Source: Acidobacteria bacterium RIFCSPLOWO2_12_FULL_66_21 (lineage in GTDB: Bacteria; Acidobacteriota; Vicinamibacteria; Vicinamibacterales; 2-12-FULL-66-21). Taken from it: a stretch of 64,000 nucleotides of DNA. Positions 1 to 9,216 of the stretch are shown piece by piece. Made by a program: the position numbers and the translations under genes. Below the pieces are notes generated by a model. That model searched no databases and had not been told where the DNA came from. It saw nothing but the letters and a program-made list of their open reading frames with translations. Numbering within the stretch: the stretch's first letter is position 1; every line of letters starts with the position of its first letter. The stretch is from assembly GCA_001767455.1 (NCBI GenBank), contig MELC01000086.1, positions 120,677-184,676 on the forward strand, given 5' to 3'.

Positions 1-1
1 G

Positions 2-1525
2 GCGCGCGCGGCCGCCGAGCCGGGGACGCGCGTGTTCGCCATCGTCCTCGACGAGTTCCACGTCGGCCCCGGCGCGGCGACCGAGCGCGTACGCGCGGCG
101 TTGACGGACTTCGTCGAGCACGACCTGCGCCCGTCGGATCTTGCCGTCGTCTTCAAGCCGCTCGACGCGGTCACCGCAATCCGCTTCACGCGGGATCGCG
201 CCGCGCTCGTCGCGGCCATCGCCTCGTTCGCCGGGCGCAAGGGCGACTACACCCCGCGCACGGCGTTCGAGCACGAGTACTTCGGGACCGCGGAGCCGGC
301 CGTCACCGCCGCCCGCGCGCAGATTGCGACCGCGGCCCTGCGCGAGCTGGCGATCCGCATGGGCGAGCTGAACGCCGACCGCGGCGTGATCCTGCTCGTC
401 AGCGAGGGGTTCGACCGCGCGCTGGCGAGCGCGCGCCAGACCCGGCTGCCGGATCTGCAGGGTGTCGTGCGCGCGGCGAGCCGCTTCCATCAGGTCGTCT
501 ACACATTCAACCCGGCGGACGGATCCGCGCCGGCCACCGGCGGACGCGATCGCGAGCTGTCGACGCTCACGTGGCTGGCAAGTCAAACGGGAGGAACCGC
601 GACCCTCGACGGCACCGACATGGAACACGCGCTCGACCGGATGGCCGAGGATCTCGGCACGTACTACGCGCTCACGTATCAGCCCGCGAAGGCTGACGGC
701 AGATTCCACGCCGTCGACGTGCGCGCCAAACGCAAGGACGCGCAGGTGCTCGCGCGCCCCGGCTACTGGGCACCGCTCGCGAGCGAGGTGCGCGCGATGA
801 TGGCGCGGACGCCCGGTCGTGTTCCCTCGTCACGCCGGATGCTGCGGCGAAGCGCCGCCATCACCGTCTGGACCGGCCTGACTCGCGGCGACGGCGCGAG
901 CATCCGGCTGGTCCTGACCTGGCAGGCGCGGTCGCGCGCCGCGCGTTCCGTCATCGTCCACGCGCGGACGGAGGGCGGCAGGCCGCTCTTCGACGGCCCG
1001 CTCGCGCCGATCGGGGAGGAAGGGGATGTGCCGGACAGCGTCCGTTTCGATGTGCCGTCCGGGCGAATCCAGGTGGATCTCGACGTCCGGTCGATCACGG
1101 GCGCCACGGTCGATTCGGACGAGCGCGACATCGACGTGCCGGATCTGTCCGCGCGCAAGGGACCGGTGATCCTCACACCGGAGATCGTGCGCGCCGGGAG
1201 CGCGCGCCAGTACCGCTCGTTGATTTCCAAGCGGGACGCGTCTCCCGCTCCGTCGCGCGTGTTCACGCGCGGCGATCGGCTGCTCATCCGTGTTCCCGTG
1301 TGGGAATCCACCGGCGCGCCGGTCGACGTGACGGCGAAGGTCGCCAGCCAGTGGGGGCAGGCAATGCGCGAGGTGGACCGCGCCGCGCCGGCCGGCCCTG
1401 GCGTGCCGCAGTTCGACCTGCCGCTGTCGTGGCTCGCGCCCGGCGATTATCTGCTGGAACTGGTGGGAAAGAGCGCCACCGGAGAAGCGCGCGAGCGGGT
1501 CGCGTTCACGGTGGCACGCCAGTAG
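2..1525 (+). CDS. VWFA-related acidobacterial protein, 5'-truncated
   Basis: The frame is open to the left edge, so the N-terminus (probably signal peptide and leader region) is missing; about 507 codons are visible. The start of the visible part reads TRVFAIVLDEFHVGPG, the first strand and metal-site-like region of the von Willebrand A-like domain that is expanded in Acidobacteriota, and GVILLVSEGFD and TGGTATLDGTD follow where that family has its later strands. Near residue 220 the phrase YYALTYQPAKADGRFHAVDV, common in this family, leads into a beta-rich C-terminal half. Such proteins are usually secreted and their substrates are unknown. It converges on the next gene across a short hairpin repeat. 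Confidence 0.8.
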   Translation, partial: ARAAAEPGTRVFAIVLDEFHVGPGAATERVRAALTDFVEHDLRPSDLAVVFKPLDAVTAIRFTRDRAALVAAIASFAGRKGDYTPRTAFEHEYFGTAEPAVTAARAQIATAALRELAIRMGELNADRGVILLVSEGFDRALASARQTRLPDLQGVVRAASRFHQVVYTFNPADGSAPATGGRDRELSTLTWLASQTGGTATLDGTDMEHALDRMAEDLGTYYALTYQPAKADGRFHAVDVRAKRKDAQVLARPGYWAPLASEVRAMMARTPGRVPSSRRMLRRSAAITVWTGLTRGDGASIRLVLTWQARSRAARSVIVHARTEGGRPLFDGPLAPIGEEGDVPDSVRFDVPSGRIQVDLDVRSITGATVDSDERDIDVPDLSARKGPVILTPEIVRAGSARQYRSLISKRDASPAPSRVFTRGDRLLIRVPVWESTGAPVDVTAKVASQWGQAMREVDRAAPAGPGVPQFDLPLSWLAPGDYLLELVGKSATGEARERVAFTVARQ

Positions 1526-1527
1526 TT

Positions 1528-1603
1528 CCAGAGGTTCTCGAGGTTCGAGGCCGCGCTCGATAATCAGCGCCCGGCCCAGAACGCCCGAGAACCCTAGAAC
1601 CTG
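1528..1603. repeat. Iterated-word hairpin, GGTTCT family
   Basis: This lies between two convergent stop codons. The left arm (1528-1550) iterates AGGTTCT/AGGTTCG and the right arm (1578-1603) carries the complementary words GAGAACC and TAGAACCT, so the transcript of either strand can fold into an imperfect hairpin. It probably acts as a bidirectional 3'-end structure. It resembles in style, but not in sequence, the other intergenic hairpins of this window. Confidence 0.6.
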
Positions 1604-1610
1604 TAGACCT

Positions 1611-4592
1611 TCACTTCGGCAAAGCGACCACGCCGAAGGACTGTGGCTGTCCGATCGCGGTGAACGTATCACCGGTCAGCTTGCCGATCGTCGCGCGGTA
1701 GCGGCCCGTCGCAGCGGCAGGGCCACCCGCGCGGCCGCCGCGGCCGAAGAGCTGCGCACTCTGCTGAGCGCCGCCGCCTGCCGCACCGGCGCGGCCACCC
1801 GGCGCAGCCGGCGGGTCGCCGCGCAGATCCCAGGCGACGCGGTGCACACCGGGCTCCTTCGACAACTCGAGGCGCCGGACGTGCTTGCCGCTGTCGTCGG
1901 CGATGTTGAGCACGAGCTTCGTGTCGTCTGACGGCGGCCGCCCGACGCTGTAGGTCAACACCGCGCCGTACGGCGGGTTGGGCGTCGCGGGATCGCCCCA
2001 CGTCGCGCGCACCTGTCCGAGCTCGTCGAACTGATACGCGTCGCGGAGCGGGAACACCCGCGCCTCTTCGGCAAGCGCCTGCGGCGTCACATCGCGCAGC
2101 GCCGAGTAGTCGTCGAGGATGTACGCGCCGCGCCCGAAGCTGGCGACGACGAGGTCGTTCTCGCGCCTCTGGATGATGAGGTCGCGCGCCTGGGTCGTCG
2201 GGATGCCACCCTTCAACTGCAGCCAGTGGACCCCGCCGTCGGTGGTGAAGAATACGCCGGTCTCCGTCCCCGCGAACAGCAGGTTCGGATTGACGTGATC
2301 CTGCGCGACGCTCCACGCGTCCGAGCGAGCGGGCAGGTCGCCCGCGATCGACGTCCACGTGCGGCCGCGGTCGGTCGTCTTCAGCACGTACGGCTTGAAG
2401 TCGCCACGCTGGTAGTTGTTGACCGTCACGAAGGCGGTGTCCGAATCGCGCGGCGATGCGAAGACGTCGGTCACGTAGGTGTTCTCCGGCACGCCGGGGA
2501 GCGCGCCGACCTTGCGCCAGTTCTTCCCCCCGTCCTCGGTCACCTGCAGGTTCCCATCGTCTGTCCCGACGTAGAGAAACCCCTCGAGGAGCGGCGACTC
2601 GTCCACGGTCGTGATGACGCTGAGCATGCTGGTCGCCTGATTGAAGGCGACCGAATCGGGCGGCCACACCTTGCCCATGATCGGCAGCTTGGCGGCGTCG
2701 AGCTGACGCGTGAGGTCGGGACTCACCGCCGTCCACGAGTCGCCGCGGTTGTCGCTGCGATAGAGCCGCTCGCCGCCGAAGTACAACCGGCGCGGCGAGT
2801 GCGGGCTGACGATCACAGGCGAGTCCCACTGCCAGCGGCCGAAGCGTCCGACACCACCGCCACGCCCGCCGCCGCGGCCACCCTGCGCCGCCTGGGCCTT
2901 CGCCGCCTCGGCCAGCGCCGCCAGCGCCTGCTCGCGGCTGATCGGACCGCCCACGGCGTTCATCGCGTTCGGACGGATGCTCACACTCTGCCCCGTGCGC
3001 AGGTCGAGCCGCTGCAGCGCGCCTTCCTGCGACTGTGCGTAGACGATGCTCGGGTCCTCCGGATCCATGCGCGGGCCGAAGCCGTCGCCGCCGCCGACGG
3101 TATACCAGTCGCTCGTACGGATGCCCGCACGGTTCAGCGTGCGCGAGGGTCCGCAGATCGTGCCGTTGTCCTGCGCGCCGCCGCAGACGTGGTAGAACGG
3201 CTTCGCGTTGTCGGCCGACGCGCGGTAGAACTGCGAGAGCGGCAGGTTCGTGAAGTGCCGGAACGTCTGGAACGCGTCGTAGGTCTCGTAGAGCCCGCCG
3301 TCGTTGCCGATGATGTAGTGCCTCTTGTCGGCGCGATCCGCGATGATATCGTGATGATCGACGTGAACGCCCGGCAGCGGCTGCGTCTTCCAGGTCTTCC
3401 CGCCGTCTCGGCTCACGTACATGTTCGTCTGCGGCGACCAGATCGTCTCCGGGTCGTTCTCGTCCACGAAGATCTCGTTGTAATACCCGGGATCGCCGCC
3501 GCGATAGCAGTCGTCGTTCGTCTGCTGCCCGCCCGCCGCCGCCTGCTCTCCGGCCGAGGGGCCTGACGGCGCGGCGTCGGTTCCGGCCGGCTTGGCCGCG
3601 CCGACTGGCGCGCACGCGGTCGGCGGCGTCGCATCGCCACCGCCCGCTCCGCCCCGGCCCGCGCCGCGTCCGCCGCCTTCGCTCACCGTCCTGCCGATGC
3701 GCGTCCACGTGGCCCCCGCGTCATCCGAACGGAAGAAGCCTCCCTGTCCCTTCTGCGCGGTCACGAGCGCATACACGGTGTTCGAGGTCTTCCAGTTGAT
3801 GCCGAGGCCGATGCGGCCCATCTCGACGGTGGGCAGGCCCTTCGTGAGCTTTGTCCACTTCACGCCGCCGTCGATCGACTTGTAGAGACCGCTGCCCGGT
3901 CCGCCGCCAACGAGCTGGCCGGTGTGGCGGCGCCGCTGGTGCATCGCCGCGTAGATGACGTCGGGCTTCTTCGGATCCATCACCATGTCGGTGGCGCCCG
4001 TGTCGGCGTCAACCGTCAGGATCGCCTTCCACGTCGCGCCGCCATCCGTCGTCTTGTAGACGCCGCGATCGCCGCCGCTCGTCCAGAGCGGGCCGATCGC
4101 CGTCACGAAGACGACGTTCGAGTTGCGCGGATCGACGACGATGTTCTGGATGTGCTCGGAGTTCTCGAGGCCCATGCGCTTGAACGTCTTGCCGGCGTCG
4201 GTCGACTTGTAGACGCCGTCGCCGTAGCTGACGCTGCGCTGGTTGGCGTTCTCGCCGGTCCCGACCCACACGATGTTCGAGTCCTTTGGATCGACGACGA
4301 CCGCGCCGAGGGAGAAGGAGCCGTAGTCGTCGAAGATCGGCGTCCACGTGTTGCCACGGTTCTCGGTCTTCCACAAATTGCCCGAGGCGGCGGCCACGTA
4401 CCACACGCTCGGGTTCTTCGGATCGATGGCGACGTCCTGGATACGCCCGGTCGTCAGGCCGGGACCGATCGACCGGAACGCAACGCCGTTGAAGGTGTCG
4501 GCGGTCATGCGGCCGGCCTGACCGTGAACGGCCACGGCCGCGGCTATACCGGCAGCCGCCACTATGAGGGCACGCCAGAGTCTGCGTTTCAT
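1611..4592 (-). CDS. Secreted Asp-box beta-propeller protein (sortilin/VPS10-like)
   Basis: This 993-residue protein starts with a signal peptide (basic MKRR, then a hydrophobic stretch ending near VHGQA). It contains about ten Asp-box (BNR) motifs of the form S/T-x-D-x-G-x-T/K-W/F, for example TDGGATW, SDDAGATW, SRDGGKTW, TEDGGKNW and TTDRGRTW, the signature of sialidase/sortilin-type propellers. Two glycine-rich low-complexity linkers interrupt the propeller. The C-terminal 130 residues (around LVLNIADDSGKHVRRLEL) look like an Ig-like beta-sandwich. Acidobacteria carry many such secreted proteins and their ligands are mostly unknown; a catalytic function cannot be inferred. It faces the VWFA-related gene tail to tail. 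Confidence 0.85.
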   Translation of the reverse strand: MKRRLWRALIVAAAGIAAAVAVHGQAGRMTADTFNGVAFRSIGPGLTTGRIQDVAIDPKNPSVWYVAAASGNLWKTENRGNTWTPIFDDYGSFSLGAVVVDPKDSNIVWVGTGENANQRSVSYGDGVYKSTDAGKTFKRMGLENSEHIQNIVVDPRNSNVVFVTAIGPLWTSGGDRGVYKTTDGGATWKAILTVDADTGATDMVMDPKKPDVIYAAMHQRRRHTGQLVGGGPGSGLYKSIDGGVKWTKLTKGLPTVEMGRIGLGINWKTSNTVYALVTAQKGQGGFFRSDDAGATWTRIGRTVSEGGGRGAGRGGAGGGDATPPTACAPVGAAKPAGTDAAPSGPSAGEQAAAGGQQTNDDCYRGGDPGYYNEIFVDENDPETIWSPQTNMYVSRDGGKTWKTQPLPGVHVDHHDIIADRADKRHYIIGNDGGLYETYDAFQTFRHFTNLPLSQFYRASADNAKPFYHVCGGAQDNGTICGPSRTLNRAGIRTSDWYTVGGGDGFGPRMDPEDPSIVYAQSQEGALQRLDLRTGQSVSIRPNAMNAVGGPISREQALAALAEAAKAQAAQGGRGGGRGGGVGRFGRWQWDSPVIVSPHSPRRLYFGGERLYRSDNRGDSWTAVSPDLTRQLDAAKLPIMGKVWPPDSVAFNQATSMLSVITTVDESPLLEGFLYVGTDDGNLQVTEDGGKNWRKVGALPGVPENTYVTDVFASPRDSDTAFVTVNNYQRGDFKPYVLKTTDRGRTWTSIAGDLPARSDAWSVAQDHVNPNLLFAGTETGVFFTTDGGVHWLQLKGGIPTTQARDLIIQRRENDLVVASFGRGAYILDDYSALRDVTPQALAEEARVFPLRDAYQFDELGQVRATWGDPATPNPPYGAVLTYSVGRPPSDDTKLVLNIADDSGKHVRRLELSKEPGVHRVAWDLRGDPPAAPGGRAGAAGGGAQQSAQLFGRGGRAGGPAAATGRYRATIGKLTGDTFTAIGQPQSFGVVALPK

Positions 4593-4676
4593 TGCTCACT
4601 CCCGGAGAAAGGATGGACGGGAAACGGCGCATTGTCCCACGCGGAGCGCTGGCGAGCAACCGGCGGCCAGCCTGAA

Positions 4677-4838
4677 TAGCTGGCAGCGGACAGCAGGCAG
4701 CGGGCAGTAGGCAGGCAGCAGGCAGCGGGCAGCTCGCAGCAGGCAGTAGGCAGTAGGCAGGCAGCAAGCAGCGGGCAGCAGGCAGTGAGTCTAGCTGTCG
4801 AACTGTATCAGCGCGACGGCGTGATCCGCTGCCAGCCG
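4677..4838. repeat. GGCAGC/GGCAGTA repeat element, copy 1
   Basis: The element opens with TAGCTGGCAGC (4677-4687), runs through about 95 bases of iterated GGCAGCA/GGCAGTA words, then has a unique core (4781-4834) and ends with GCTGCCAGC (from 4828), the complement of the opening. More GCTGCGA words trail to about 4866. The core is the reverse complement of the core of copy 2 at 6790-6839, so the two copies lie in inverted orientation on either side of the amidase gene. The rest of the gap between the two minus-strand genes holds nothing else recognisable. Confidence 0.75.
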
Positions 4839-4879
4839 CATGCTGCGAGCTGCGAGCTGCGGGCGACGGCCTGCCGTGA

Positions 4880-6703
4880 CTACAGAGCAGGCCGTTTGAG
4901 GTGCACGTCCGTATGCGCCTGGAACTGGTGCGCCACCGAGAGAACGAGGTCGTCGGCAAACAGGTTGCCGACAATCACGGCGCAGATCGGCTGCGCCTTG
5001 AGCTCGAGCGGCGGCTGCGCCGCGCCGCCGCGTCCTCCCCCCTGCTGCGGCACGTCGAACTTGTAGGGCACGACGACGCACGGGTGGCCGGTCTGAGCGT
5101 TCGCCCCCACGTCCGCCGACGGGCTGGCGATGAACATGTCGAGGTCCTTCATGTAATCGGCCCACTTCTGGATCAGCATGTACCGGCGCCGCTGGCTCTG
5201 CACGTACTCGAACGCGCGGGTCCTGCGCCCGTTCACGAATCGGGGATTCCAGTCGGCCGGCGCCATCGGGTTCGCGGGCGCCCCGCCACGTCCGGCGTCG
5301 CCTCCCGCTCCTGCTCCGCGGCCCCGGCCGGCGCCGCCGGCCCCGCGGCCGGCCGGCTCGGGCAGCGTCGTCAGATCCAGACCGGTCTCCTTCGCCTTCT
5401 GCTGCACGTAGGCGTCGAATGCCGCGGCCCCTTCCACCCCGAGCCCGCCGCCGCCGATCCCCGCGACGGTCGGTCGCGGGCCGACTTCCTTTGCCTTCAC
5501 GCCGAGCTTGCGCAGCGTGTCCACGAGTTCCTTGGGCGCGTTCGGATCCACGCCGATTCGCAGCGACGCGAGCGCGATGGAGCGGTCGAAGCGGAAAGGC
5601 GCCATGACCGTGGAGGGATCCTTCTCATCGACGCCGTGGACGGCGTTGAAGACCATCGCGCAGTCTTCGACCGTGCGGCAGATTGGTCCGACGCGATCCA
5701 TCGACCAGGCGAGCGTCATCCCGCCGGCACGGCTGACCCGCCCGAACGTCGGGCGCAGCGCGTTCACCCCGCAGCGCAGCGACGGCGAGACGATGGACCC
5801 CTGTGTTTCGGTCCCGATGGAGAAGGCGACGCAGCCCGCCGCGGTCGCCGAGGCGGGCCCCGCCGACGAGCCGCTCGATCCCTGCACGATGTTCCAGGGG
5901 TTGTTCGTGCGCCCGCGGAACCACTGATCGTTCTGCGCGAAGAGGCCCGTCGCGAGCTTCGCGATCAAGATCGCCCCCGCGTTGCGCAGCCGGAGGACGA
6001 TTTCGGCGTCCTCGTCGATGATGCGGTTCTCGAAGTCCGCGGCGCCCCACGTCGTCGGCACGCCCTTGGTGGCGAACAGATCCTTCACGCCGTAGGGAAG
6101 ACCGTGAAGCGGGCCGCGGTATTTGCCCGCCTTGATCTCGGCGTCGGCCTTCGCCGCTTCCGCCCGCGCCTGCTCCTCCATGATCGTGACCGCGCAGAGC
6201 AGCGTCGGGTTCAGGCGCTTGAGCCGGGTGAGGTAGATATCCGTCAACTGCTGCGACGTGATCTTCTGCGCCTTCAGTAGGGCGGCGAGCCGATGCGCGG
6301 GAAGAAAGGCGATGTCGTCGGGGGAAGCCGGAACCGCTCCGCGCCACGGTTCGACGGTGAACACCGATCGGTCGAACGCCGCGCGTCCCCGTTCACGGGC
6401 CAGCTTCTCCATCATGGCGCCGGTTCCGCCGGGATACGGCTGGAACTGCTCCGCCGGCGGCTCACCGTTCCCGAGCGGAACCGGCGGGGGCGGAGGTTGC
6501 TGCGCCGCCTGTCCCCGGCCCACGGGGACCACGCCGGCTGCCTGTGCGCGCACCGTGTCCCCGCCGAGTGTGCTGGCGGCGGTGGCCGCGAGCGAGAGGG
6601 TGATGAACGTGCGGCGGTCCACCCCGCCGAGCGGCGCCTCGCCTTCACTGATCGCTTCGGATTCGGTCTGCGTGAGTTCGATCGGATCGTCGGGTGTGTG
6701 CAC
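4880..6703 (-). CDS. Tat-exported amidase-signature hydrolase
   Basis: The chosen start is the GTG at 6703, because GGAGGAG sits four bases upstream; an ATG 33 bases further up has no such site. The 607-residue product has a twin-arginine signal (DRRTFITLSLAA, residues 29-40), so it is probably folded before export. The amidase-signature Ser-Ser-Lys triad is present: Lys in GVKDLF (about residue 207), the GSSGSSAG loop (about 275-282) and the nucleophile region TQGSIVSPS (Ser about 303). The family hydrolyses amides, C-terminal amides or amino-acid amides; the substrate cannot be read from sequence. The linker near residue 450 is Gly/Arg/Ala-rich. Inverted copies of one repeat element bracket the gene. 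Confidence 0.88.
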   Translation of the reverse strand: MHTPDDPIELTQTESEAISEGEAPLGGVDRRTFITLSLAATAASTLGGDTVRAQAAGVVPVGRGQAAQQPPPPPVPLGNGEPPAEQFQPYPGGTGAMMEKLARERGRAAFDRSVFTVEPWRGAVPASPDDIAFLPAHRLAALLKAQKITSQQLTDIYLTRLKRLNPTLLCAVTIMEEQARAEAAKADAEIKAGKYRGPLHGLPYGVKDLFATKGVPTTWGAADFENRIIDEDAEIVLRLRNAGAILIAKLATGLFAQNDQWFRGRTNNPWNIVQGSSGSSAGPASATAAGCVAFSIGTETQGSIVSPSLRCGVNALRPTFGRVSRAGGMTLAWSMDRVGPICRTVEDCAMVFNAVHGVDEKDPSTVMAPFRFDRSIALASLRIGVDPNAPKELVDTLRKLGVKAKEVGPRPTVAGIGGGGLGVEGAAAFDAYVQQKAKETGLDLTTLPEPAGRGAGGAGRGRGAGAGGDAGRGGAPANPMAPADWNPRFVNGRRTRAFEYVQSQRRRYMLIQKWADYMKDLDMFIASPSADVGANAQTGHPCVVVPYKFDVPQQGGGRGGAAQPPLELKAQPICAVIVGNLFADDLVLSVAHQFQAHTDVHLKRPAL

Positions 6704-6769
6704 TTCGCTCCTCCATGTCGGGCAGAGCGAGAGCATATACCGTCAACGGCGAGGTTGCATACGAAGCGG

Positions 6770-6858
6770 TAGCTGGCAGCAGGCAGCAGGCAGCGGATCA
6801 CACTGTCACGCCGACAGTTGGACAGCTCGACTCACTGCCAGCTGCCCGCTGCCAGCTA
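6770..6858. repeat. GGCAGC repeat element, copy 2
   Basis: This 89-base element has perfect 11-base terminal inverted repeats, TAGCTGGCAGC (6770-6780) and GCTGCCAGCTA (6848-6858). It abuts the stop codon of the glycyl-radical gene exactly (stop 6859-6861). Its core (6790-6839) matches the reverse complement of the copy 1 core, for example AGTGAGTC-AGCTGTC-AACTGT, with few changes. It has no coding capacity. Confidence 0.8.
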
Positions 6859-9216
6859 TCACACGACGCTGTGCTCCGTCCGCGAGATGATCTCGTCCTG
6901 GAGCGCTTTGGTGAGATCGCAGAAGTAATCGCTGTAGCCTGCCACGCGGACGATCAGGTCGCGATGCCGCTCCGGGTCCGCCTGCGCCTCGCGCAGCGTG
7001 GCGGCGGTGACGACGTTGAACTGGATGTGGTGGCCGCCGAGCGCGAAGTAGGCGCGCACGAGGCTGACGAGCCGATCGAGGTCCGCGGCGGTCTGGAGCG
7101 CCTCCGGCGCGAACTTCTGGTTGAGGAGCGTACCGCCCGTCCGCGTGTGATCGAGGCGCGCGGCGGAGCGGAGCACCGCGGTCGGGCCGCGCCGGTCGGT
7201 GCCCTGCACGGGCGAGATGCCTTCCGAGACGGGCTCGCCCGCGTGACGGCCGTCAGGCGTCGCGCCCACCTTCGATCCGAAATACATGTGGCAGGTGGTG
7301 GACAGGTAGTTGACGTGGTACTCGCCGCCGCGCGGATTGGGCCTGCCGTCAATCGCGTTGAAGACGGCGTCGAACACAGACGCGAGGACGGCGTCGGCGG
7401 CGCAGTCGTCGTTGCCGTAGCGCGGCGTCTTGTTCCACAGCCTCAGGCGCAGCACCTCGTCGTCTTCGAAGTTGCGCCGCAGCGCCGCCGCGAGCGTCTC
7501 CATGGTCACACCGCGGCGCTCGAAACCGTGGCAGCGGATGGCCGACAGGCTGTCTGTGACGGTGGCAATCCCAACCGGCATGATGTACGTGGTGTTGTAA
7601 CGCGCGCCGCCGTCGTTGTAGTCGCGCCCGTTCGCGATGCAGTCGTCGATCAGGATCGAGAGGAACGGTGCCGGCATGCGGGTGGCGTACAGCCGCTCGA
7701 TGACGTTCGTGCCGGTCATCTTGACCTCGACGAGATGCCGGAGCTGGCGCGCGAAGGCGGCGAACACCGCGTCGTAGGAGTCGAACGCGGCGAGCTCGCC
7801 GGTCGGCGCGCCGACCTGCCTGCCCGTGGCGGGGTCGACGCCGTCGTTCAGCGCCAGCTCGAGGACCTTCGGCAGGTTGAAGTACCCGGTGAGAATGTAC
7901 GCCTCCTTGCCGAAGGCGCCCGTCTCGACGCATCCGCTGGTGCCTCCCTCGCGCGCATCGGCGAGCGACTTGCCCTGGCGCAGCAGCTCTTCGACGACGG
8001 CGTCCGCGTTGAAGATGGAGGGCTGTCCCCACCCCTTGCGCACGATCTCGCAGGCGCGCCGGATGAAGCGGTCCGGGCTCTTCCGGCTCACCTGAATGTT
8101 CGATGACGGCTGCAGCAGCCGCATCTCGTCGATGACGTCGAGAATCAGGTAGGTCAGGTCGTTGACGCCGTCGGCCCCGTCAGCGGTCAACCCGCCGCTG
8201 TTGATGTTCGCGAAGTCGGTGTAGGTGCCACTCTCGGCCGCGGTGACGCCGACCTTCGGCGGGGCCGGCTGGTTGTTGAACTTGACCCAGAAGCACTCGA
8301 GCAGCTCGCGCGCGGCCTCCTCGGTGAGCGTGCCGTCGCCGAGCCCGGCGCGATAGAACGGATACAGGTGCCGATCCAGGTGCCCCGGATTGAACGAGTC
8401 CCACGTGTTCAGCTCGGTGATGACACCGAGGTGGACGAACCAGTACGCCTGGAGCGCTTCGTGGAAGCTGCGCGGGGCCTCCGCGGGCACGCGGCCGCAG
8501 ACCTCGGCGATGCGCTCGAGCTCGTCGCGCCGCACCGCGTCGGACTCGGCGGCGGCCAGCTCGCGCGCACGCTCGGCGTGCCGCTCGGCGAAGCGGATGA
8601 TGGCGTCGGCCGAGACGTGCATCGCGCGCAGCTCTTCCCGTTTGTCGTACGCGCGCGGATCCGCCAGGTCGTCGAGCGCGGCGATGGCGTGCCTGATCTC
8701 CGCCTGGAACGCGCGAAAGCCGAGGCGGAAGATCTTGCCGTCGAGCACGGTGTGGCCGGGAGCGCGCTGCTCCATGAACTCGGTGAACACGCCCGCGTCG
8801 TAGGCGGCCTTCCACGCGTCGGTCATTTGCGCGAAGAGCAGGTCGCGCATCGACCGCCCCTTCCAGAACGGAATCACGCGCTCACGGTACGCGGCGCGCA
8901 CTTCGCCGGAGACGCGATACGAGATCTTGTCGCGGTCGTTGAGGACATCGAGGTCCTCGAGCGAGTGGCAGCACAGCTCGGGGTAGGTCGGCGTCGCCTT
9001 GGGCTCGGGGCCGCGCTCGCCGACGATCAGCTCGCCGGCTCCGATGTAGACGGTCTTGCGCTCCATCAGGTGCCGGAACGCCATGGCGCGCATCATCGGC
9101 GGCGACCACGGGCCGGCATGCTCGTAGAACTCCGTCAGCAGAAGCGCGCGCTCGGCCGAGACCGACGGCGCGGTCCGCAGGCTCGACTCGCGCAGCCGCT
9201 CGACCCTCGCGTTCAT
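6859..9216 (-). CDS. hypD: Glycyl-radical enzyme, trans-4-hydroxy-L-proline dehydratase
   Basis: The start is the ATG at 9216 (GGAGGG six bases upstream), giving 785 residues. The C-terminal RVAGYSDYF carries the glycyl-radical Gly760, and GTSGCVETG carries the thiyl Cys429 and base Glu431. The active-site residues I remember for Clostridioides difficile HypD (789 residues) all appear here at a constant offset of five: His155, Asp273, Ser329, Phe335, Cys429, Glu431, Tyr445, Thr640 and Gly760. That makes HypD far more likely than pyruvate formate-lyase, glycerol dehydratase or choline lyase. HypD removes water from trans-4-hydroxy-L-proline to give pyrroline-5-carboxylate. The start overlaps the stop of the activase by ATGA, so the two are translationally coupled. 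The enzyme is oxygen-sensitive, implying use under low oxygen. Confidence 0.9.
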   Translation of the reverse strand: MNARVERLRESSLRTAPSVSAERALLLTEFYEHAGPWSPPMMRAMAFRHLMERKTVYIGAGELIVGERGPEPKATPTYPELCCHSLEDLDVLNDRDKISYRVSGEVRAAYRERVIPFWKGRSMRDLLFAQMTDAWKAAYDAGVFTEFMEQRAPGHTVLDGKIFRLGFRAFQAEIRHAIAALDDLADPRAYDKREELRAMHVSADAIIRFAERHAERARELAAAESDAVRRDELERIAEVCGRVPAEAPRSFHEALQAYWFVHLGVITELNTWDSFNPGHLDRHLYPFYRAGLGDGTLTEEAARELLECFWVKFNNQPAPPKVGVTAAESGTYTDFANINSGGLTADGADGVNDLTYLILDVIDEMRLLQPSSNIQVSRKSPDRFIRRACEIVRKGWGQPSIFNADAVVEELLRQGKSLADAREGGTSGCVETGAFGKEAYILTGYFNLPKVLELALNDGVDPATGRQVGAPTGELAAFDSYDAVFAAFARQLRHLVEVKMTGTNVIERLYATRMPAPFLSILIDDCIANGRDYNDGGARYNTTYIMPVGIATVTDSLSAIRCHGFERRGVTMETLAAALRRNFEDDEVLRLRLWNKTPRYGNDDCAADAVLASVFDAVFNAIDGRPNPRGGEYHVNYLSTTCHMYFGSKVGATPDGRHAGEPVSEGISPVQGTDRRGPTAVLRSAARLDHTRTGGTLLNQKFAPEALQTAADLDRLVSLVRAYFALGGHHIQFNVVTAATLREAQADPERHRDLIVRVAGYSDYFCDLTKALQDEIISRTEHSVV

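Noticed and set aside
4677..4838. CRISPR-like array because of repeated GGCAGCA words
   Set aside because: The words are too short and contiguous, with no spacers of constant length and no cas genes.
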